Assembly (NCBI GenBank): GCA_049999765.1
Contig: JBNGIQ010008119.1
Span: forward strand, 1-26,114
Direction of reading: 5' to 3'
DNA from: Phaeoceros laevis
Lineage: Eukaryota; Anthocerotophyta; Anthocerotopsida; Notothyladales
Length of the DNA: 26,114 nt
Shown here: piece after piece, positions 19,891 through 26,114 of the stretch
How the letters are laid out: every line of letters begins with the position of its first letter
Numbering within the stretch: position 1 is the first letter of the stretch
The notes under the pieces: model-generated
The model's input: the letters and a program-made list of their open reading frames with translations, nothing else
The model's database searches: none
What the model was told of the DNA's origin: nothing
Position numbers and translations under genes: made by a program

Positions 19891-20250
19891 TAAGTCAGTT
19901 GCTCGAAGAACTACCATACGAGGAGCTTAACCGTATGCTTCAAAATTTATACTTTACGTATCCGGAAGAAGGATTACCCTTCAGGAGGCATTACCCTTCT
20001 GAAAGGTCTGATCTTTCTCTAATATTTTTTGCACCGCTTTCTACAATGCTTGACATGAGTACTAGGTTTGTAAGTTAGCCGCTTGAAGAACTATGACACG
20101 AGGAGCTTAACCGTATGCTTCCAAATTTATACTTTATGTATCAGGAAGAAGGAATACCCTTCAGGAGGCATTACCTTTCTGAAAGGTTTGATATTTCTCC
20201 TATATTTTTTGCATTGCTTCCTTCAATGCTTGATATGAGTACTAGGTTGT
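19891..20250 (+). repeat. Exact 180-bp (60-codon) tandem duplication
   Basis: The unit beginning TAAGTCAGTT at 19891 recurs at 20071, about 88-90% identical, with almost no indels over 180 bp. Unit 1 lies in an open frame (19878-20078; LLEELPYEELNRMLQNLY..., PFRRHY). Unit 2, in the same frame, retains the amino-acid sequence but has TAG and TGA near its start. A further short degenerate copy of the unit end lies at about 20305-20350. No protein family is recognised. It may lie within the U3 part of the candidate LTR. Confidence 0.85.
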
Positions 20251-22088
20251 GCCACATTTGCAAGCAGCTCTGACTGAGGTTTTTGTATAGATTCCTTCTT
20301 TACTTGGCATAAGTGCTAGGTTTGTGTCATATTTACAAGTATTTTGATTGAGTTATCTAGGCCATGTTGGTTGAGTTCTATGACTGATGTTGGTCGAGTT
20401 CTCTAATTGATGTTTTATGTTTTTATAGCTTGATGAACATGTTTTATAATCGTGTACTTTGTCGACAACAACAAGTGAACATGGATAATACCAACATAAT
20501 AGAGCCATCTTTCAATATTTTGACTTAGGTAAGTTGGACAATTTGAAAATTTGTGTTGCCCACATTATTCAAGAAGCTCGATTTCCAATGCATTGAGGAT
20601 CCCAGACTCTTATGTGAGGCCTTACGTGGTTCTTGAGTGACTCCCGTATGACTGTGGGATGATTCATGGTTCAGAGGAGCAAAGAAGGCTTTAATTATGC
20701 AATAGAAGAGAGCCGAAGCTAGTGCTAAGAAGAGATGGAAGGCACTAATGACTTTAGCTTCTAACATGGTCACATGGCCATTCTCTACCATTTTAGGAAC
20801 GAATAAAATTTGAAGTTTCTTTTTTTACTTAAATTCACGTTTTATGATATATTTGAAAAATGTATTAACCTTCTATCCCGGATGTATAGTTTTTAAGTGT
20901 TTTTCATGACTTCGAAAAATTATAACGTACTCTTATAGAGAGCTTTCTATTATAAAAATCGAATATTTGCGTATTTTTATACTTTCTTAACATCCTGGCT
21001 GCCCGGTTTAAATAGGAATTATTTGTGTTTGGAATAGGAGGATTCTAAGTTACTTGTCGGGTCCCGATGGGTTCCTCGTCAGGGCCCTTTGACGGGAACC
21101 TGATAGGAACCTCTTTCAGTCCCCGACGAGCACGCCGCGGGCAACTCGGAGTGCCTCGTCGTCCGCGGCGGGCCGTGGCACGTTTTTCCTTATTTTATTA
21201 TTATTCCTTGACACATCAAGTTCACGTTTTTCCTTATTATTCCTTGACACATCAAGTTTAGAGCATGCTAATACATTTGCAGGCTTGAAAACTAAACTTC
21301 AAAGAAACTTTAACAATTCTTCTATTTCCGATTTGGGCAGATTAGACAAAAGTGAAAACCATGCATGTTTTTCCTGATGGTCTTACTCACGTTTTTGCAC
21401 GTCTAACTTTAATGTAACTTGCATCTCCTCCATCTTCAGTTTCGTCTTCCATTCATGCTGACTTGTAGGGCCGTGCACGGTACAGTGGGTCGCTTCTCGG
21501 TGTCCACCCCCCTTACCTCTGGTTTTTGAAACTTTGACCGCCCTTTTCAGGCACTTAAAGTGACACAAAACGGTACCATTGTATTTGCCTCGTTAAGAGG
21601 ATTTTGAATAACTAAGAATATTTTATGATAGACACGTGTCAAAGAAGTTAAGTACTCGCAAAAATGGGCTGCAAGTACAGGTGTCCATTCCTCAAAAAAA
21701 GTACTTGCCGGCACTTGTTCCAAACGTCCTTTTTTTTTTAACCTCGCAATGCCCCTTGCTAGGAAAGTACCTTCGTTTTCGGAAAAACCGAACACGCACT
21801 GTGGTAGAATTTCTGAGTGTAGAAGTACTTTGAGGGCTTGGAACAGTAACAGTTCGAGGTAACGAGGTCATTTTGCTTGACTTATCCCGTTTATTGTGAG
21901 CATGGCGGGATTGACGTGACATTTTTTGTGTGGGCCCGCTTAAGTTTTGAATTGTAACTAGTTACCTCATCAAAATGGTTAGCCACCCTTGCTAGTTGGC
22001 TTAGAGCCCATCAAACAGCCCAACAAAGCTTTGCAAATGCCTAAATGCGATATTGTCTGCTTACTCCTGCAATCAAGGCTAGTGCAGC
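20251..22088. other. AT-rich intergenic, no gene recognised
   Basis: It contains a short tandem duplication at 21179-21259 and a GC-rich island at about 21055-21180. The rest is AT-rich with short uninformative frames. The left edge may be LTR/U3-related and the right edge is the 3' flank of the KDZ-like transposase. Confidence 0.4.
21179..21259. repeat. Tandem duplication, units of 44 and 37 bp
   Basis: CACGTTTTTCCTTATT followed by ATTCCTTGACACATCAAGTT occurs at 21179-21222 and 21223-21259. The first copy has an extra TTATTAT-type expansion. The copies are otherwise nearly identical. Confidence 0.85.
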
Positions 22089-22728
22089 TTAAACCAAAAA
22101 GACCTGACTGGTGCCCCTAAAATCATTGGAGTATATGGCTCCTATACTTGTCTTCACATAACCAATAGCTATATCCCTTACCAGAACATTTTCAAGCTCC
22201 TTAATGATGAGACTATTCAAAGCTGCAGCTTTGTACTTCACCCTATACTGTTGTGTTCTGATTTGTGAATCTGTGATAGCGACTCCTCCAATAATCACCC
22301 AGATATTGCATCTGATTGTCATGTAGCTCCGTCACCTTGAGCATGACCTTCCAAACGACGTTTCATAAAATTATACAATTTCCAAGTAATCAAAGTTTTT
22401 TCTTCAAAATTTTCCACAATCAAAGTCCTTCTCAAGCCATGTGAGCATGTATTCAATAAACCTCTATCCATACCATCTAATAGTTGCATATGCGTGCGTA
22501 ACAGAGCACATGTCCGCTGTGCTGGTGTCAAGTCATCTTCATCCATCTTGTTTTGCAAATTCAATGTTGCGAAAAGCGTTCTGCTGTAGGACCTCATAAT
22601 AGAAATTTCATTTGACTTGTTGTTCGTATTAACTCCTTCATAGCTGGCCACACTTTTCTCAAATGTGTAGCACCAGGTAAACTCTGGAGGACCATGCCGT
22701 CGGATGTCATCTATGAGCTCACCGCTTC

Positions 22729-22818
22729 CTGCACAACATAAATGCACAGAAAACTTGTAATTACATATGTAGGAACATACTGAGATCTAACATCCACAAT
22801 AAAAGAACTTGATTATAC
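22729..22818 (-). other. Intron in the KDZ-like transposase
   Basis: Donor GCTG|GTATAA at 22819/22818 and acceptor TGTTGTGCAG|GAAGC at 22729/22728 give a 90-nt intron. The joined reading ...LLEHTAG-SGELIDD... keeps the frame. Its survival shows the copy is not a processed pseudogene. Confidence 0.75.
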
Positions 22819-23226
22819 CAGCTGTATGTTCCAACAGTGCCTTTTTAGCTTCAAATGACTCTTCAGTGAATACTCTCCACGATTTCAACAAGTGATCAGC
22901 TAGTTGAATGGTCGCATTATTCCACTTATGAGTGCGACCGTAAGAATAAAACATATTGCACAGCTCAATTAGAATCAGACCAACATGAAACTTCTCCTCT
23001 TCAATTTCGCTCTTCAGCAACCGATTAGGCAATGCATACAATAGAACATGCGTATAGTCCTTTTCCTTCCAATACGAAGTCATTTTCTGCTTGTTCTTAG
23101 GCACCATGAACATCCTTGGCCATCTTCCACTACGAACTTCTTTAAACCTACCAACTTTAGCTTCTCGCAAGGCTACCTTTAGCAATTTCACTTCAAGTAC
23201 TGATGGATTCTCTTTCAATATATGGG

Positions 23227-23669
23227 GCGGCCATCGTCTTGCCCCCCGACAAGGATGAGGATTTGAGGGGGAGCGGTGGAGGACGTTATGCTTATGGACA
23301 GTGCTTACCGGAGCCGATAACCGTTGCACCTGCCATCAACGGAGCGCCAAAGCGCATGAGGCTGGCAGGTGCAAAAGCGCATGGCTTCAAGATGGGGAAG
23401 AGCATGAGGATGAAGCTACCCGTCACCAGTAAGCAGGTTGTTCCATTGGCAAAGCGCAAGGCTGCCAAGAAGGGGAACTTCAAGATGGTCATCCCCGACT
23501 ATGGTACAGCCAATTTGCAGGAGGGCATAGATGGGCGGGCCTATCCCTACTGCGCTGTGAGGGACGAGATTCCCTTCAAGGTAAACATTGATTAATACAC
23601 CCCTTGGGGAGGGGTGTATTTGGATGGCCGCTTGCAGCCGGGGTCAACTCAAGAGGCCATCGATATAGG
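23227..23669 (+). repeat. Unit 1 of 443-bp tandem repeat; gene fragment with 130-codon open frame
   Basis: The plus-strand frame 23203-23595 is open through this unit (landmarks PEPITVAPAIN, KAHGFKMGKSMRMKLPVTSK, KMVIPDYGTANLQEGIDG, AYPYCAVRDEIPF) and stops at TAA 23593. The same frame continues in sense as YTPWGG.YLDGRLQPGS. A hairpin-forming ATACACCCC...GGGGTGTAT is at 23595-23619. The basic, lysine-rich protein is not one I recognise. The strong conservation of this frame between units suggests a captured piece of a real gene. Confidence 0.75.
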
Positions 23670-24107
23670 GCGGCCATCGTCTTGCCCCCCGACGAGGATG
23701 AGGACGTGGGGGGAGCGGTGGAGGACGTCATGCTTATGGACAGTGCATGTTGGAGCCGATAACCGTTGCACCTGCCATCAACGAAGCGCCAAAGCGCATG
23801 AGGCCGGCAGCTGCAAAAGCACATGGCTTCAAGATGGGGAAGAGCATGAGGGTGAAGCTACCCGTCACCAGCAAACAGGTTGTTCCATGGGCAAAGCGCA
23901 AGGCTGCCAAGAAGGCGAGCTTCAAGATGGTCATCCTCGACTATGATACAGCCAATTTGTAGGAGGGCATAGATGGGCAGGCCTATCCCTACTGCGCTGT
24001 GAGGGACGAGATTCCCTTCAAGGTGGACATTGATGAATACACTCCTTGGGGAGGGGTGTATTTATATGGCCGCTTGCAGCCGGGGTCAGCTCAAGAGGCC
24101 ATCGAAG
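23670..24107 (+). repeat. Unit 2 of the tandem repeat, with stop codon and frameshift
   Basis: About 93% identical to unit 1. The frame 23747-23962 reads EPITVAPAINEAPKRMR..., KAHGFKMGKSMRVKLPVTSK..., but stops at a TAG where unit 1 has CAG (ANL*EG against ANLQEG). One or more single-base differences near 23700-23750 shift the frame relative to unit 1. Downstream, EYTPWGGVYLYGRLQPGSAQEAIEVYG is open here, where unit 1 has a stop. Each unit thus carries different lesions. Confidence 0.75.
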
Positions 24108-24769
24108 TATATGGGTACGTATACATATATCAACTTTTTGACGAAATTTAATGCTATTGTGTGCATAACATCGTATATTAAGTCCATACATGGATCAAAT
24201 CCATACATCTCACACAATTTCCATAGCCTAGACATGGAGACTAACCCAAAACTCTTCACAAGATCTGATGCTGTCTTTGCATCACATAACCCTAACTCTA
24301 AGTCATTTCTCAATCGTCTAACAAGATCAAGCATTTGCTCACAGTTTCTCGCGTCAGGAGGGAAGCTAGCATGCAACTTAGCCTTATCATAAACACCATT
24401 GTGACCAACTAGAACAATACAACGTCGATAACCCTGTTTCAATGGAGGGACCTGAAACAAGCTAACCTCCCCTATCACAGGGTAAGGAGGAACATGTCCA
24501 ACACCTCCAGGCTCTACTACAGAGAGTGGGCCTCTAATCTATGGAATGTCAAACAGTAATTAGCGAAGAGGGGTACACCACGAACTTGCCAAGAACATCA
24601 CTTAGAGATCTGTTGGTGCGAATAGCATTCGGCTTGCTGCATAGTTCTAACCCGATTTGCTTTGCATCTTGCCTCATCTTTTCAGTAAGGACAGCCGCCG
24701 GCATGACATGCGCTGCGCCACCCGAAACGGAGACATTTAAAAACGTGCCATACAAACTTGTGCATATTT

Positions 24770-24922
24770 AGGGCCGTCGGATGGAGGCGATCCGATGGGC
24801 CACATCATTACAGCAAGTTATTTCGAAAAGCCTGGAAAAATAGAAAAACTTGATACAACGCTCGCCCAAGTACTAAGAGTGGGCCAGTTTTGGCCCAAGT
24901 ATCACCCTTTTCTGCCCTAGTG
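24770..24922. mobile_element. Possible CACTA-type end and short TE remnant
   Basis: The minus strand from 24922 reads CACTAGGGCAGAAAAGGGTG, with the CACTA start typical of that superfamily. Further in, GGGCC words repeat (TTGGGCC, TGGCCC), as in subterminal repeats. The other end of this stretch has a small foldback, CCGTCGGATGG...CCATCGGATC-like, near 24774-24801. It lies between the Myb/SANT-like pseudogene and the transposase. The matching left end was not found. Confidence 0.3.
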
Positions 24923-24929
24923 TAGCGTG

Positions 24930-25949
24930 CACGGCCCCTCACATCCCGCGTTGCTTCAATCTCACGCTTAGCAATCTTCTGTCTTGCCTGGATCCCATGC
25001 TCAATTGCGTTCTTTATTGCCTAGATCTCAACAGCTTTCTACTATCCCTTGTTTTCAACCAATTCTTGCCAGTATTCTAGCTTCCCAACCATTCTCGCCT
25101 GCAACATGTTTCTTAAGTTGTTCCTCACAGATGGGTGGATAACTTCTGAATCAGCCAACAATCGCTTCTTCCCTTTCCGTTAATGCGAAGGCTCTAGTGA
25201 AGTTGTTGCGGGTGACGTTGTGACTGGAATGTGAATCCTGCCTCTTTGTTCCCGGTTCATTTAAAACTTCAGAATCTGCTTGGCCATCATGGTTAGGAAG
25301 AAGCTGGGCTTCTATTTCTACTATAGGCTAAAATATTGGCGCCTCCAATTGTGACTAATCTTCTACATCATTCTTTTGGTTGCCATCAATTTCCCCGCCA
25401 ATTTGTGGTTCAACATTGTCTGCTAAATTTGGATGGGTTTCACCAGAATCATCAATCCCAAGTGACATTAGGGCTGGTGGGCTCACATTTGCACGTTCTC
25501 CAAAAAGAGCGTGCCTCAGGACTCCTAAAATGCGGGCACTTGAGCTCCAGCTTGCTCTCCATTGTCATCCCACCTGTTGCCTCAGTCTCAGTCAATTCCG
25601 ATCCAGTACCATTTCTCCATTCAAGCGCATCCTTATATGCCTTGATGTACCTGTCAAACCTTTTGCTCAATCTCTCGCCACTAACATGTGGGAAACCGCG
25701 CAAAATCAGAGATGCAACCATGCTCGCGAAAGCGGTCCTCTTGCTAACAACTCGTCCACCGAGCCTAGTCTTCTTTCCAGCACCCAACAATGTATCAAAG
25801 TTCCCCGGCATTTTTAGCCACTTTATAATTAAGAGGTTGTCATGTGGCGTCAGTGCCTTCACTCGGTTTTCTTGGTTGTCTACTTGATTGACGGGCGTGC
25901 TGGCTACCTCTTTCACTGGAGCCCTGCCACTCTGGTTTAACGGCTCCAT
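24930..25949 (-). pseudogene. Myb/SANT-like transposon-associated DNA-binding protein, frameshifted
   Basis: The ATG at 25949 opens a frame with a SANT/trihelix-like domain: LTPHDNLLIIKWLKMPGNFD, then a tail typical of transposon Myb-like proteins, LSKRFDRYIKAYKDAL...NGTGSELTETEATGGMTMESKLELKCPHF. Around 25510-25535 the homology moves to another frame (ALFGERANVSPPALMSLGID), which runs to a TAG at 25355; this is a frameshift. Coiled-coil-like C-terminal homology (RNMLQARMVGKLEYWQELVE, then IAKREIEATRD) continues towards 24930 with further stops. Such proteins accompany PIF/Harbinger-type and other elements, binding transposon ends. The Harbinger transposase at the left edge is 24 kb away and need not be its partner. 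The gene's upstream flank at 25950-26114 is pyrimidine-rich. Confidence 0.65.
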
Positions 25950-26114
25950 GGCCTCAGCTGCCCGCCAATCGAGTCAGCCGTTAACCTTCCGTCAGACTCC
26001 TACCTGCCCCAGCCCCTGCCTCCGCCAGCCTCCGCCAGCCTTCTGCAATCGCGCAGCAATCCCATCTAGATCCTTCAACAATCCAAGTGCGACCCCCCAG
26101 CAAACCCAACGCGG

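Larger units (their letters stand above)
23219..24115. mobile_element. Insertion flanked by 8-bp direct repeats (TATATGGG) inside the transposase
   Basis: TATATGGG lies at 23219-23226 and again at 24108-24115. Between them is sequence unrelated to the transposase, made of two tandem units. An 8-bp target duplication is typical of hAT-, Mutator- (8-9 bp) and KDZ-type insertions. The insert has no clear terminal inverted repeats; its ends instead share the direct repeat GGCCATCG. A degenerate TATAGGG also marks the boundary between the two units, so the flanking repeats could alternatively be part of the repeat unit. Transposase homology resumes on both sides. Confidence 0.55.
22089..24755 (-). 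pseudogene. Decayed KDZ/CACTA-like (Tnp2-related) DDE transposase, split by an insertion
   Basis: Coding segments on the minus strand, from the 5' side: 24755-24579; 24538 to about 24116; [insertion]; about 23218-22819; 22728-22319; and 22322-22089 ending in TAA. Landmarks in order are SRLWKLCEMYGFDP, the YDVMHTIALNFVKKLI block (DxMH motif of the DDE core), SGRWPRMFM, YALPNRLL, and the late block FTWCYTFEKSVASYEGVNTNNKSNEISIMRSYSR with its FE and N-N-K. The intron 22818-22729 (GTATAA...TGTTGTGCAG) joins exactly in phase. The 24578-24539 gap would be a 40-nt intron, so it may instead be decay. The step from 22319 to 22322 is a frame change, either a frameshift or a small intron. The 5' part is missing: an in-frame TAA lies upstream of 24755. 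These enzymes mobilise their own element. I cannot separate KDZ from CACTA-Tnp2 without a search. Confidence 0.65.

Noticed and set aside
23595-23619. Hairpin ATACACCCC...GGGGTGTAT considered as a terminator
   Set aside because: It is part of the coding-like repeat (YTPWGGVY) and recurs with a substitution in unit 2; intrinsic terminators of this kind are not expected in a plant nuclear genome.
1-26114. CRISPR arrays, prokaryotic operons or phage genes
   Set aside because: There are no regularly spaced repeats with unique spacers, and the genes are intron-bearing and plant-like.

Overview
The window looks like nuclear DNA of a land plant or close streptophyte relative. It carries a plant-type bHLH transcription factor of the FLOWERING BHLH (FBH) class, RPW8-like domains, a plant-type GT90 glycosyltransferase, and a mix of PIF/Harbinger, KDZ/CACTA-like, MITE and LTR-type elements. 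The spliceosomal introns I can place are mostly 80-160 nt, and genes sit between long non-coding stretches. Such short introns recall Selaginella-like lycophytes, but that is an inference; nothing here fixes the species. No bacterial, organellar or viral gene is visible. || Left part (1-6.7 kb): a PIF/Harbinger transposase runs off the left edge on the minus strand, open from its ATG to base 1. A stand-alone RPW8-like gene (1386-2315, minus) lies next to it, and its last codons may come from the transposon end. After a 2.3 kb gap with no recognisable gene comes a three-exon GT90 (CAP10/POGLUT-like) glycosyltransferase (4644-6399, minus) with an N-terminal membrane anchor. || Centre (6.7-17.9 kb): a non-coding stretch with a 93-bp tandem repeat leads to the most unusual gene, a six-exon plus-strand gene (10450-12962). 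It joins an RPW8-like helical domain to two copies of an approximately 240-residue repeat region that I do not recognise. Each repeat holds GxGxD..G.(Y/W)..G signatures, and a phase-1 intron follows every signature. Downstream are a 361-bp MITE with perfect 16-bp terminal repeats (13280-13640), a minisatellite (15110-15286) and an FBH-class bHLH gene whose entire coding region is one open frame (16106-17614). || Right part (17.9-26.1 kb): TE-rich. It has a candidate minus-strand LTR with a primer binding site, an exact 180-bp tandem duplication, and a decayed multi-exon KDZ/CACTA-like transposase (22089-24755, minus). That transposase is split by a tandem 443-bp gene-fragment insertion flanked by 8-bp direct repeats. 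A frameshifted Myb/SANT-like transposon gene (about 24930-25949, minus) closes the window. || There is no operon logic. Two RPW8-like genes within 8 kb, on either side of a glycosyltransferase, could be a small immunity-related neighbourhood shaped by transposons. The RPW8-plus-duplicated-repeat gene is the best candidate for an undescribed architecture.
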